From Hydrangea macrophylla (taxonomy: Eukaryota; Streptophyta; Magnoliopsida; Cornales; Hydrangeaceae), in the NCBI GenBank assembly GCA_033977485.1, contig CM066987.1:50099033-50163032 (forward strand): a DNA stretch of 64,000 nucleotides. Direction: 5' to 3'. Positions within the stretch are counted from its first letter, which is position 1. The number at the start of each line of letters is the position of its first letter. Shown piece after piece: positions 35,381 to 46,356 of the stretch. The notes under the pieces are model-generated. The model was not told where the DNA came from and searched no databases. It saw only the letters and a list, made by a program, of their open reading frames with translations. Made by a program: the position numbers and the translations under genes.

Positions 35381-35554
35381 GGGTAATACTTGGGACACAA
35401 CCTTCATACAACTTTCATACAACCTTCTCAAAAGATGTGTCTATCTCTTTCTTGTGTCACTGTGGGGTCCAATGACATCACAGGAGAGAGATAGACACAT
35501 CTTTTGGAGAGGTTGTATGAAAGTTGTATGAAGGTTGTGTCCCAAATATTACTC
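35381..35554. mobile_element. Foldback MULE-like MITE (174 bp)
   Basis: Nearly the whole element is one inverted repeat (arms of about 70 bp, e.g. GGGACACAACCTTCATACAA on both strands) around a short centre (CACTGTGGGGTCC). Perfect 9-bp target duplication AATAATTAA (35372-35380, 35555-35563). Transcription would give a long hairpin. Confidence 0.9.
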
Positions 35555-35566
35555 AATAATTAAAGA

Positions 35567-35813
35567 GTATTTTCACATTGAAATGGTCCATTCAAAGTAC
35601 TGACGTGTTGTGATCACTTAATCTCAACCTTCCATTTGTCCCCTCTTTCTAATGAAATTATGGCAAGTGGTTAGTGCAATTTCAAATTTTAAATTTGATA
35701 ACTACTTGTCATAATCCCCCTAAAAGGAGGGGGTAAATAAAAGGTTAAGATTAAATGGTCACACCACGTCTGCATACTGACGTGGCATGACAGGCTCACT
35801 GAATAATCTCTTC
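35567..35813. mobile_element. TIR MITE with GACGTGGTGTGA ends (copy 1)
   Basis: The right end CACTGAATAATCTCTT inverted matches the left end of 36391-36640, and both carry TGACGTGG(T/C)(G/A)TGA and TTAATCTTAACC near the ends. The left end is more decayed and no target duplication was resolved. Confidence 0.6.
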
Positions 35814-35931
35814 CTTTTTAAAGGCTTGAATTTTAAATATGCAATTTTTATGAGATTTAAAGTCTCCCCGCCAGACTTTTAAATATTGTTTTTAATTAAT
35901 TTAAAAGTTAAGGGAAAATCTCAAGTGGACT

Positions 35932-36155
35932 TAGCTCATGTGGTATGTCATTCTACCTCTTTATGTGGGAGGTGGAGGGTTTGAATCTTTCCATGAGAAG
36001 TGGGGAGGAGATTTTCTCTTTCTCTAGCATTATAGAACTCCATGTTCCTTGGTCGATAGAGATTTGTTGGATTATGCCTTACTTGAACTGTGTGTGTGCG
36101 CGCGTGCGCATCCCCAGATAAGAGATAAAAAAATCAAAAAAAATAAACGAAAAAT
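35932..36155 (+). mobile_element. tRNA-derived SINE
   Basis: A pol III-type head: A box-like TAGCTCATGTGG (35945 region) and B box-like GGTTTGAATC (35970 region) with the linker TTATGTGGGAGGTGGAGG that is typical of plant tRNA SINEs. It ends in A-rich sequence near 36125-36150. Flanks GAAAATCTC and GAAAAATCCCTC may be an imperfect target duplication. Confidence 0.65.
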
Positions 36156-36390
36156 CCCTCACTATCTCAATCAAATGACAAGGGCACTATAACCAAGTGA
36201 ATAGCACAAAATGGAGAAGTTATTTAGTGAGACCATCATTTCTAGCCATTATGTTGCTTTGTTGCAATGCTCTAATCATATGGGGTTTATGTGGTCACTA
36301 AAGTTATGAGAACATGACAAGTAGGGAAAAATGTGACCCCTGGAAATAGGGGACCATGACTTGCTTAAAACCAACAATTAATTGTCATGG

Positions 36391-36640
36391 AGAAATTATT
36401 CAGTGAGCCCGTCACGCCATGTCAACATGTTGACGTGGTGTGACCATTTGATCTTAACCACCCATTTGCCCTATCCTTCTAGGGGGATCATGACAAGTGG
36501 TTATTATATTTGAAATTTGAAATTAATAACTTCTCATTGTCATGCTTCTTAACTTTAGTGGCCACATAGCCCTATGTGATTAGGGCGTCACACCACTTTA
36601 GCATAATGACGTGGTGTGATAGACGTATTGAATAATTTCT
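36391..36640. mobile_element. TIR MITE with GACGTGGTGTGA ends (copy 2)
   Basis: Ends GAGAAATTATTCAGTGAG and its counterpart TTGAATAATTTCTC; subterminal GACGTGGTGTGA on both sides. About 250 bp, no coding. Confidence 0.7.
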
Positions 36641-36685
36641 CCACAAAAATGCATATATGTTTCATATACACTATATAGAATAAAA

Positions 36686-37083
36686 GGGAAAATATATTTT
36701 TACCCCCTTGTGGTTACACCAATTTTCTCATAACCCCCATGTGGTTCATTTTGTAGCACATAACCCCTATACTAATGACTGAAGTGGAATTGTTAACTTT
36801 TTTAACTGAGCAAGGGAAATGGCGTTAATACCCTCCAGCCCCTATCCATACTCTTTAGGGAAATACATTTTACCACCCCCCTCTGTGGTAACACCAATTT
36901 TCTCATAACTCCCCTGTCGTTCATTTTGTAATACTCTGTACTAATGACTGAAGTGGGACTCCCATTAAAAAAATTAACAGTCTCACTTCAGTCATTAGCA
37001 CACAAGGGGGGGGAGGTGTTAAGTGAATCACAGGAGTTATAAAAAAATTAGTATAACCACAGGGGATAAAATGCATTTTCCCC
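36686..37083. mobile_element. TIR element, CCCTTGTGGTTACACC type
   Basis: The left end GGGAAAATATATTTTTACCC and right end (inverted) GGGGAAAATGCATTTTATCC are similar for about 50 bp; flanked by TAAAA on both sides (36681-36685, 37084-37088). The left terminal module is repeated in direct orientation at about 36858-36935. No ORF. Confidence 0.65.
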
Positions 37084-37088
37084 TAAAA

Positions 37089-37651
37089 TATAACTACACA
37101 ATCCATAATCTCCTTGGAGGGTGAAAACATGCGAAGGTTATCAATTTTATCTTGGGAATTTTAATTACACTCACTAATTTTGTCTATACACCCACATGTT
37201 TTACTAAGAAGTTGTACATGTGACATCCTATGTTGGACAAATGGGTATAAGTAGAAAAATAGTGGCTCTATTTAGAATTTATCTTGAACTTTTTCAAGAA
37301 GTCAAATTTGTCATCAATGCTGATTTTGACAACATATGATCGTATATAATAGATATGCCACAGCACAAACAATCTCTCGGATGGACTTGTCCAGACGTGG
37401 CTCTAGTGATGAAAATTTTGTCGTTAAATATGAACAAAACCTTTAGTGACAGTGTTGTTTAACTTTAACGACAAAATTTTTGTCACTAAAGTCCACGTTC
37501 CTAAACGAAAGTCTGTCTAAGAGACGGCATGTGTCACACCATATCTTAGAGAGATTGCAATAATTTGTTTTTTTTTTATAGGGAGATTGCAATAATAAGT
37601 CTTAGAGATATTACAATAATAATTTACTTACATATTGCAATAATAACTTTC
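37089..37651. other. Noncoding DNA with a GTGACAAAAATTTTGTCG inverted pair
   Basis: AGTGATGAAAATTTTGTCG (37406) and CGACAAAATTTTTGTCACT (37480) are inverted arms about 55 bp apart, a pattern seen in small plant TIR elements. AATAATAACTT-like repeats follow. No gene. Confidence 0.5.
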
Positions 37652-37654
37652 TTA

Positions 37655-38127
37655 CACTTCGTTTGGATTGAAAGAAGTGGAGAGAAGAGAAGAGAAACTT
37701 ATCAAGAGAAGAGAAAAGAAAAGAAAAGAAAAGAAAGCTGAGTTTTCTCCATCATGTTTGAATAGACAGTAGAGGAGAGAAGAGAAAATAAGAGAAACAT
37801 AACTTTTGTTCGTTTGGTTAACTTTCATAAGAGAAAAGAAAAGAAAGTACTTATATCCAATTTATTTTTTTATCCTCTATTAGGGATATATGTTAAATAA
37901 AAAAATAATATCTTGGGGTGTATTGGTCTTTTACTCATTATTTAATTAAGTTTCTCTTCTTATCTCTCCGGAATCTCTCCGATTTGGAGAGAAACAAAAG
38001 TAGGCTATTTTCTCTCCATTTTCTTTCCATTTCTCTCCCCCACTTAAATTACCAAATGAGATAACTGAAGAGAAAGTTCTACTCATTTTCTTCTCTTCTC
38101 TCCATTTCTCTCAATCCAAACGAAGTG
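37655..38127. mobile_element. TIR MITE CACTTCGTTTGGATT (473 bp), TTA target site
   Basis: Ends CACTTCGTTTGGATTGAAAG and its inverse CTCAATCCAAACGAAGTG; flanked by TTA on both sides (37652-37654, 38128-38130), which suggests a PIF/Harbinger-type origin. GA-rich left half, TC-rich right half. Confidence 0.85.
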
Positions 38128-38143
38128 TTAAAGATTACAATAA

Positions 38144-38315
38144 GGGCAAGTCTACACTGAGCAGGTTCTCATATGAGAAGACGGGTTTTAACCGTTGGAT
38201 GAGAATCTGGCAATAAATGCATCTCCAGATTCTTGGGAATCTTATGGCCAGATTCTCATCTACCGGTTAAAACATGCTTTCTCATATGAGAAGCTTCTCA
38301 CAATTGACTTTACCC
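38144..38315. mobile_element. Foldback MULE-like MITE (172 bp)
   Basis: Arms of about 70 bp (TTCTCATATGAGAAG, GTTTTAACCG, GATGAGAATCTGG on each side inverted). Flanks TTACAATAA and TTTCAATAA (9 bp, one mismatch; 38135-38143, 38316-38324). Confidence 0.85.
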
Positions 38316-39020
38316 TTTCAATAATAACTTACTTGCAGAGAGAGAGATTGTCAAAGAAGTGTTGTACAAATAATGAAGTTTTCAATTTTTTTTTGGATAA
38401 AATAACATTTTCAATTTAAGCAATGGATGAAATTGTTTCAACGTGAAGAAGGGTAAGATGGATACAACAAATACCTATAAAAGGCACTTCTTTTTTGACA
38501 ACTGTTTTTATATATTTTTAGGTTTATTGAGAACAACCATATTTATAATATGATACTTGAGTCACATATCATATATATATATATATATATATTATAAAGT
38601 GAAATGAGACACCTGTCATGTGGTAGTTGTATGATTTTTTTTTCTTTCACTTTTTTATATTATTTTATTTTATTTTCCTATTTTATCAATCTTTAGAATT
38701 AATATAGATATATTTATATATACACACATATGTCTTTCTTCTTATCTCTCACCCTCTCTCTAACTCTCACTCACACACACATACACACACACATACATAC
38801 ACACACATACATACACACACATGCATATATATATATATATAGCCGCTATTGTATTAGCTATAATGTATTTTTTAAACCATGTCAAATCTCATCAATATCT
38901 AATATATCTAATCTGTATAAATATATATACAAATACCTCCAAATATATATATATATATATAATACAAATTAAATTAATTAATGAAAATGATATGTCTACA
39001 TTATCTATAAAATAACAAAA

Positions 39021-40744
39021 TGTTGGATAATTAGGTTTAAAATTATTTATTTAAACGGGCAGCGGAAAGAAAAAGTTCGAAAACTTTATTGGTAGCTCGG
39101 ATATACTATTTATTAACTCTATAGATGCATGTACACAAGAGGGATAAGAGTTTATACCTCAGGTCTTGAACCCAATTCTGATTTTCTTCTTCCTTGATGG
39201 TGCAATAGCCTCCACCAGATTGTCTTCACTCTTATAACTCCTATGAACACTTGCGGAGAGGCTAGAGTTGGTGGAAACTCTAATAGGGAGGATAAGAAGG
39301 CGAAGGAAACCTTAAAACAGTTTCTACAGCTCTGGTATAGAAAAATGAAAATTATGAACTTCTGTACACAGTCAACCTATTTATAGATCCCAGAACTGAC
39401 TTTACCTTCAATCGATCGAATTGGCTTCGATCGATTGAACATCGTTCGATCGATTGAACGTGCCTTCACTTCAATCGATCAAGACTCATTCGATCGATCG
39501 AACCTGTCTTGACAAGATCCTCTTGTGCCTTTTCAAGCATCCTGGCAGAGCTAAGAGTGGGACCTCCTAGGTTCTTTATTGTTGGCTCAGACCAGTTGTT
39601 AATTCCTATGACCAAACTCTTTGATCAACAAATCAAGCAACTAATCAGTTAACGTTTACTCCACTATAAAATGCTAACTGAATTTCAACGCAAAAGAATA
39701 TATCCGAAGAAATGTCTAGAATTGTATGGTGTACTATAATGTCCCTCTACCATTAGTATTCATAATCATATTCAGGTAGTCAGATAAACTATTATTGTCA
39801 ACTGTAATCATGATTACTTCTTGTATTCCTTGAGTTCCATTCATCTCTCATGATTACTAAACATGTTGATAACAGTTCTCAGTAATCAACTTGGTGACAT
39901 TCTCAAGGGAATGCTTACTCTTTATCAGAGGGTAGATTCTATTTTGACAATTTATGTTCACAACTCTATGAACATGACATGCCCAAGATACCCAGGTGTT
40001 GATCTTTAAGACCTCACTGATTGGTAAGTCAAAGCAGCCATATCTACAGTCTGTGTTCATAATTGTCTCAAGATTGAAAACACGTACCATAGACAAGTTA
40101 TGAGTTCCTATCGACTGTTGACAATCTTAAGTGTCAATAGGAAAGCTCAGGTCCGTCAATGCACTACAAGCACTAGCATATGAACTAAGAGTTATATATA
40201 CTCTAGTGATTGAGATCCATCACTTTATCAGAGGGTAGATTTTATCTTGACAATTTATGTTCACAACCCTATGAACATAACATGTCCAAAATACCCAGGT
40301 GTTGATCTTTAAGACCTCGCTACAGTCTGTGTTCATAATTATCTCAAGATTGAGAACACGTACCTTATACAAGTTATGAGTTCCTATCGACTGTTGACCA
40401 AATTAAATGTCAATAGGAAAGCTCAGGTCCGTCAATGCACTATAAGTACTAGCATATTAACTAAGATTTATACTCTAGTGATTGAGATTCATCACTCCAT
40501 CCAATGGTAGTTAATCATGCTATAACATCTACCTGATGAGATATCCAGTCTCATCATCTATTGTGACAAATTCTAAGTATCAAAGAATAGTAATTCGTAT
40601 CTCACTTGCATGTATCTTATACACACACGACTTACTTACAATGATACTTAATGATAAACAATCATCTCAAAAAAGACATACATAACCACCCATTAAATGT
40701 ATGTCACATACATAAAGTAATGGTTTGAGGGCATAAACCCAATA
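39021..40744 (-). mobile_element. Solo LTR of the element D family (with internal duplication)
   Basis: Matches 28223-29725 from end to end (the minus strand starts TATTGGGTTTATGCCC and ends CCAACA). An internal block 39917-40213 is duplicated in tandem at 40213-40500 with deletions, making it 1724 bp. TATA at 39376-39386 (minus), array at 39408-39502. No clear target duplication. Confidence 0.85.
39408..39502. repeat. TCGATCGA array, solo D-type LTR
   Basis: Five copies, e.g. CAATCGATCGAATTGG, GTTCGATCGATTGAAC, ATTCGATCGATCGAAC; 22 bp from the TATA box. Confidence 0.9.
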
Positions 40745-40848
40745 TAATACTACTAAAAAATTTATGTGCATAAAATTTGCTTGACAAAAAAATACTACAT
40801 AAAATTTATAAACATTTTCCCGTGCATCACACTGGTATTGGTTCTAGT

Positions 40849-41750
40849 TTTATGAGATTCGCGATAAGTGCATTATTCTCATAGTCCACACTTCATGATC
40901 CAGGCTTTAGAGTGAAAGTGTGTGTAGAGAGAAGATGGAGATATATTAGAAATTGTCCGTGTCCATAAGTACTACTTAAAAAAAAATTGGTTGTCATGGA
41001 TGGTAGTGGTGACGATGACGACAATGACAAATAGAAACTCTAGAAAGTGGTTAAAATCTAAGAATGAAAAATAAATTTACCATTCGATAGGCACATGTCA
41101 AAGGTCAAAAATATTTAACCTTTTCAATGGCTAAGTTGCATAGTGACAATTAAGATGCATTTTTTAGGTACTTTTCATACTATTGATTTGAAAGTGTAAT
41201 TTGTCTACATGTACAATCGTATCTCTAACTTCTTTGAATAAGACAAGAACTATATAAGGAAATCAAGCTAGGAAAAATACTCAAGTCATGTCTCATCTTC
41301 CTTCATAAATGTTTGTTTAATCGTATTTAGTAATGGTTGTTTCAGAAAGCATTGTGTAATCAGAACCACCACTCCACTTGGGTGATGTAGTAGTTGGATT
41401 CAATGGTAGAGAGTCATGTATGTGAAAAAAAATAACAAAACAAAACAAAAACCAAATATGACAACCTTTTGATTTAATTAGTTTACTATGCTAATATATA
41501 TAAACTTTTGTACGGATAAATCAGTGAGTTATTGTCACACCCCAAATTTAATTACAAATACCAATATGGTTATGGTATATGGTGAAATTAATGAAGCCAT
41601 GACGGTTTTAATAATTTAAGCACCAATTTTTGCAAATAGAAAGCTTATATTGCACACTACTACTTCTTAAAGAGAAATTTCTTATTACATCGCTTTTATT
41701 TCAAACAGAAAGGAAATAATATAACATAAACAATGCAGATCTTTTTGTCA
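40849..41750. other. Noncoding flank left of the family A element
   Basis: No gene. TGTCACACCCCAAATTT at about 41534 resembles the start of a gypsy LTR, and the family-A insertion at 41756 would lie inside it; the remainder could be at 50599-51153. No domain to prove it. Confidence 0.4.
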
Positions 41751-42289
41751 GGCATTATAACACCCACATTTGTATTATTTCATTTGCATTACATTGTCAT
41801 GCATGATAATGTGATGTGGCGTGTCTTATGACACATGGTTGAGTGAGTTTTGACTCACGAGTTGATTTGGGTGTCTGTATTAGAGAACCCTTTGAAACTG
41901 TTGTGATTGAGGATTTATTGTTTGTGAAGTCTCTCCGAGTATGAGACGGTCACTGTAGAACATTTTAAATGTTTATCTGAAAATAAATGTTTACCTGTGT
42001 ATTTCAATATCTGTATTATTTTCTGTTTTAGAATTTATTTCTGTTGTTAGATTTAGTATCCTGGTGAGGACGAATGAACACGCTATTAATTTGGTAGGCT
42101 AATTAGCAACTTCGGAAACGTCATATAGAAATTCGCGTTTTAGCGACCAAACGAAACTTAGTCGAAAACTTTTATAATTTTGAGTTTTCACTCGTAAAGT
42201 TGTGAATAAGCTGTATAGAAAGTTTCAGAGACTAATTAGGAGTTTGGAAAACTCGTGGGGAGGTAAACGTAATTCCCAATAGTTTTGCC

Positions 42290-42298
42290 TATATATAG
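42290..42298 (+). promoter_or_regulatory. TATA box, family A 5' LTR
   Basis: GCCTATATATAGATAG; conserved at 49105-49113, 2301-2309 (minus) and, in the related solo LTR, 62325-62334 (minus). Confidence 0.7.
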
Positions 42299-43463
42299 AT
42301 AGAGATGGTTGGGATATTTTCCAAGTCTTAACCTAAAATTCCAAAAGGAGGCCAAAGGGGGGGCTAGAGGGAGATTTAGTTGCTTAGAGCTCTGCGACGC
42401 CAAACGACGACCTTCCGTCAGTTTGTTTTCTCCCAGATTTCATATTCGAGCTCCTCGAGGTAAGAGCTTCGTTTTTATACCTATTAGGGCCTGTTTGGCT
42501 AAGTTTTCCGAAAAGTTATTTTCTAGAATTTTTCATAAAAGTTGATAAATGGAATTTTGATCCATAGGAATTGTACTAGACGGATTTCTGCACGTTCTTT
42601 GTGTACGGGTTTTCTTCAGATTGAATTATAGGAGCGTTATTCGGAGGTGAGTGATTCAACTATGTCTTTGGAATGATTTCTTGACATGTATTCATGTTTT
42701 GTGTGAATAGCATGTATTAATTCTTAGAGATATATTGTGTAGTTCATATTGGGCATTTATATTGATAAGTAGGCTCAATAGCACGGTGATATGTTTTGAT
42801 TACCGCGAGCATGGTGATATGTATTTGAGCATGTTAAGTTGCTTATTTGGGTCAGAAGGAGCACGTGGTCACCGTGCCATTTTGTGGAGCCGATATAGGC
42901 ATTAAGGTCGCACGATTGAAGAGAAGAATCGTGGGTCTTACCCTTTCGCGTGGACTTATTGGCGAGGAGTCGCGGATTGGGAGTATGGACGGGCACGTGA
43001 GTCTCCGGCGACTAGTATGAATTGTAGAGATGTGAATGCGGACATGTTTATCATTCATGTGCATATGTTGCTTTATTCACTAAGCATTAGCTTAAACAAA
43101 TCGAAATATGTGTGGTTATTCAAATAACCATTTCAGGTGTAAATGCTGGCCAGGAATCGCAGAAGTAAGCACGAGGGTTGGGAGTTCGGTTGGGAGGCAA
43201 CTTAAATGTTAACTTTGTAGTTTTGGGACAATAGGATGTTGTAATAAGACCTTTTTCTTGTTTTAACTTATGTTTAACTTCGTATGATAGAATGGATTTT
43301 AAACCGTTGTAATAGTTAGTAACATGTTGTAATCCTGCTTTAGAAATGTTTTAATACAGTTAAGATTAATTTGGATTGAGTTTAGATTGAGTGGTTGATC
43401 ATTCGTGATAGTTAGAAAGCTTTTAAACTTGAAATTCTGCAGATTGGGCTGCTGCCAGGGGAG

Positions 43464-43616
43464 CAGTCGACTGGTCCTGTGTTCAGTCGACTGAACCCCT
43501 ATGTTTTCTAGCTACTGCTTCTTATTTTAGCAAAAGCAGTCGACTGGACCCCGCCTCAATCGACTGGAATTGCTATTAAATTCCCTGCCTTCCTCCGTCG
43601 ACTGAGCAGTCGACTG
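43464..43616. repeat. CAGTCGACTG array (6 copies), family A 5' LTR
   Basis: Six copies, two altered (CAATCGACTG, CCGTCGACTG), about 140-290 bp before the LTR end. Confidence 0.95.
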
Positions 43617-43761
43617 AACCTCTGGTTTGAAAATGTGTTTTGTTTTCCGCTGCGTGGGTTCTTCAAAACCTAATTTTGGGAACGTTAATGAATTGGTTTA
43701 ACCTCAGTGGCGTGCCACGGGCTCCGGTTCCGCTATTGTGGGATCGGGCTGTGACATTTAG

Positions 43762-43773
43762 TGGTATCAGAGC
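43762..43773 (+). other. Primer-binding site of family A element
   Basis: TGGTATCAGAGC, a perfect match to the complement of the initiator methionine tRNA 3' end, 5 bp after the LTR. Confidence 0.93.
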
Positions 43774-43985
43774 ATAAGTTTAGAGCCTTGGGAACGAGTG
43801 ACGTTATATATGCCGAGTGACGTCGAGTGGAGTGTGTAATTGTGAAGATAATTGTTATCATTGTAGAAATGCTTCATGCATTAGCATTTGTTGATTGTGA
43901 TGAACCGTGCACATATATCCATATTGTGGCATAGCATGCATGGTCATTATGTATTGAACTCAACAGGGGAAATATTTGAAACGTT

Positions 43986-44702
43986 ATGGCTGATCCACCA
44001 AGAGAATTGTCACCGCATTCGCGGATGGACCAAATAATGAATATGGTGGGAAATTTCATACAAGCGGTAAGTGAAAGAGAACAGATGAACGTTCAGCCTC
44101 CACAAGTGGAAATTCGTTATGTCAATGCACCATCGACACCGCGACCTCAACACACAATCGTGGAACAGTTTCATAAACGGAAACCGACGTTGTATTATGG
44201 ACAAGTTGACATAGACTTGGCCGATCATTGGATGATGGACATGGAAAGACATTTCCGTCAGGTAATATGTACCGATGAGGAGAAAATTTTATGCGCATCC
44301 GATACGTTGATGGGTGAAGCCTTGGACTGGTGGAACAACGTACTTGAACAAGGGAAGCCGACCACGTGGGAAGCATTTAAAGAAGAATTCAACAAACGTT
44401 TCTTTCCGCAATCTGCTTATACTCAGAAACGTCAAGAGTTTGCAAGTTTGATTCAGGGAGATATGACCGTGGGTGAGTATGTTTCTCGTTTCAATGCCTT
44501 GTTACGATTTGGGAAAACTACCGTTCCAACTGATAGGGATAAAGCTCGTAAGTTTGAGGAAGGGCTTAGAGAGAACATCCGTGGCCGTGTAGACATGTTA
44601 CAACACCCGACCGTTTCTCTAGTCGAGGAAGCCGCCCGTATAGCTGAGAAGAGTGTCGACCGATATCGACAAGGGCAACAAGGAAAGAGACCCACCCAAT
44701 GA
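43986..44702 (+). pseudogene. gag (capsid part) of family A element
   Basis: ATG 43986 (MADPPRELSPHSRMD). The retrotrans_gag core spans about residues 75-190: LADHWMMDMERHF, EALDWWNNV, TWEAFKEEFNKRFFP, MTVGEYVSRFNALLRFG, KARKFEEGLRENIRGRV. The frame ends at TGA 44700-44702 and the zinc knuckles continue in another frame from about 44653, so a frameshift splits Gag. Otherwise intact over 238 residues. Confidence 0.92.
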
Positions 44703-45870
44703 CAATAGGGGCAAGAGCCAAGGGAATGCGAAGAAACCGTTCACACAAGGTTCAGGATCATATATGAGTAGCCAAGGAGGGAGTACGTTCATGGGGGACT
44801 TGAGACCGTTGTGTCCAACATGTAACCTGCGACACAGAGGAACTTGCTACCAATTGAGCACCTGTTACCTTTGCAAGCAGTTAGGACACATATCCCGAAA
44901 TTGTCCTTTGAATGCAAACTCGACCACACCAAATACCTTTCCGAATACGAAGAGCTACAACCCAGAAACGAGAGGAAAATGTTTTGAGTGTGGACAACCG
45001 GGACACATAGCAAAGAACTGTCCGAGTAAGAGACAACCGGGAATGAGTACCGGGGCATCGAGTGTTCCAAGCGGATCAAGGGTAGAACCTCGAATAGATA
45101 AAGGGAAAGGAGTTGCGCAACAACAAGGACGATACTTCCAGCTCAGGCCGGGGAATACGGATGATACCGTCGTATCAGGTATTCTTCCTATTTGTTCGTA
45201 TCCTGCACGTATACTTATGGATTTTGGTTCAACGCATTCATTTGTATTACGTGATTTTGTTAAGCATTTAACTGTTAAGTCAGAACCGCTAGGATATGAC
45301 TTGTGTGTATCATTGCCTAGTAGTGAACCGCTAGTTACTTCTTCGATATTCAAGTCATGTGAGATCAAGATAGGTGATAAAGTTTTGAGCGTTGATTTGA
45401 TTCCGTTGACAGTGAATTACTTTGATGTTATCTTGGGTATGGATTGGTTGTCGGTTAATCAAGCCAGAATCGATTGTGAACAGAAACGGGTTAGTTTCTA
45501 TCCGTCAGGACGAGAAGAGTTTACTTTTCAAGGTAAGGGAGTAATCGTACTGCCGTACTTGATATCGGCGATCCGAGCAAGTAAGATGTTGAAGAAGGGT
45601 TGTTCGGGTTTCTTATGTTCAATTATCGACACGCGAGTTCTTGGACCACTAATAGAAGAAATCTCAGTAGTTCGAGAATTTCCAGATGTTTTTCCCGATG
45701 AGTTACCCGACGTATTGATTGAAAGAGAGCTTGAGTTCACAATAGAAGTAGTACCACGGTCACAACCGGTATCCAAAGCACCGTACCGAATGGCACTGAT
45801 AGAGTTGAAAGAATTGAAAGTTCAGTTAGAAGAACTGTTTCGCCGTGGGGAGCTCCAGTCTTGTTTGTGA
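44653..45870 (+). pseudogene. gag zinc knuckles, protease and start of RT, family A element
   Basis: A 405-codon frame. A first Cys-rich motif (CPTCNLRHRGTC), then two CCHC knuckles: CYLCKQLGHISRNC and CFECGQPGHIAKNC. Protease follows: ILMDFGSTHSFVL, where the catalytic triad D-(S/T)-G reads D-F-G, consistent with one C-to-T change, then YFDVILGMDWLSVNQA. It ends in the RT N-terminus (FPDVFPDELPDV ... SKAPYRMA). A frameshift around 45850 moves RT to the next frame. Confidence 0.92.
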
Positions 45871-46356
45871 AGAAGAAAGATGGAACAATGCGTATGTGCA
45901 TCGACTACCGAGAGTTGAATAAGTTGACCGTCAAGAACAAGTATCTGTTGCCGCGAATAGATGACTTGTTTGATCAATTACAAGGGGCTCGGGTATTTTC
46001 GAAGATCGACTTAAGATCCGATTACCATCAGTTGAAAGTCAAAGAGGAAGATGTTGAGAAGACAGCTTTCAGGACTCGATATGGTCACTTTGAATTTTTG
46101 GTTATGCCATTTGGAGTGACTAATGCACCAGCTGCTTTCATGGACTTGATGAACCGTGTTTTCAAAGACTACTTAGATGAGTTTGTCATTGTGTTCATAG
46201 ATGACATCCTAATCTACTCCAAAAGCGTAGAAGATCACGAGTATCATTTGCGATTAGCTTTACAATGATTGCGTGAAAAGAGATTATTCAGAAATTGAAG
46301 AAGTGTGAGATTTGGTTGACAGAGATTGCTTTTCTTAGACATATTGTATCAGCTAA
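45861..46356 (+). pseudogene. Reverse transcriptase palm, family A element
   Basis: [32 protein letters not shown], the [17 protein letters not shown] motif and the catalytic [11 protein letters not shown] stop at 46266 (after HLRLALQ), a frameshift at about 46300 and another stop at about 46357 break it before the thumb. Confidence 0.92.

Larger units (their letters stand above)
38569..40848 (+). mobile_element. Candidate nonautonomous Helitron, carrying a copia solo LTR
   Basis: The left end TC(AT)n...ATTATAAAGTGAAATGAGAC after an A is the usual start of small plant Helitrons. The right end has a decayed hairpin CCCGTGcatcaCACTGG, then CTAG (40845-40848) before T. Inside are (AT)n and (AC)n runs (38763-38820) and the LTR 39021-40744. 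No Rep/helicase. The hairpin is imperfect, so this is moderate. Confidence 0.5.
41756..43756 (+). mobile_element. Family A 5' LTR
   Basis: 2001 bp, TATAACACCC... to ...GGGCTGTGACA. TATA box at 42290-42298 and palindrome array at 43464-43616 near its 3' end. The small frames at 42309 and 42775 recur in the other LTR but have no recognised domain. Confidence 0.95.

Noticed and set aside
35945..35985. tRNA gene
   Set aside because: Only box A and B resemblance; no cloverleaf, followed by a SINE body and an A-rich tail.
38730..39015. His/Thr- and Ile/Tyr-rich frames
   Set aside because: Translation of (AC)n and (AT)n microsatellites.
41530..41755. Start of another gypsy LTR (TGTCACACCCC)
   Set aside because: Only about 15 bases fit; no partner LTR, primer site or target duplication found.
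42309..42545. 78-codon frame in family A LTRs (also 49124-49360), and minus-strand frames at 42775 and 49589
   Set aside because: Lies across the leader after the TATA box, no domain; explained by LTR duplication.
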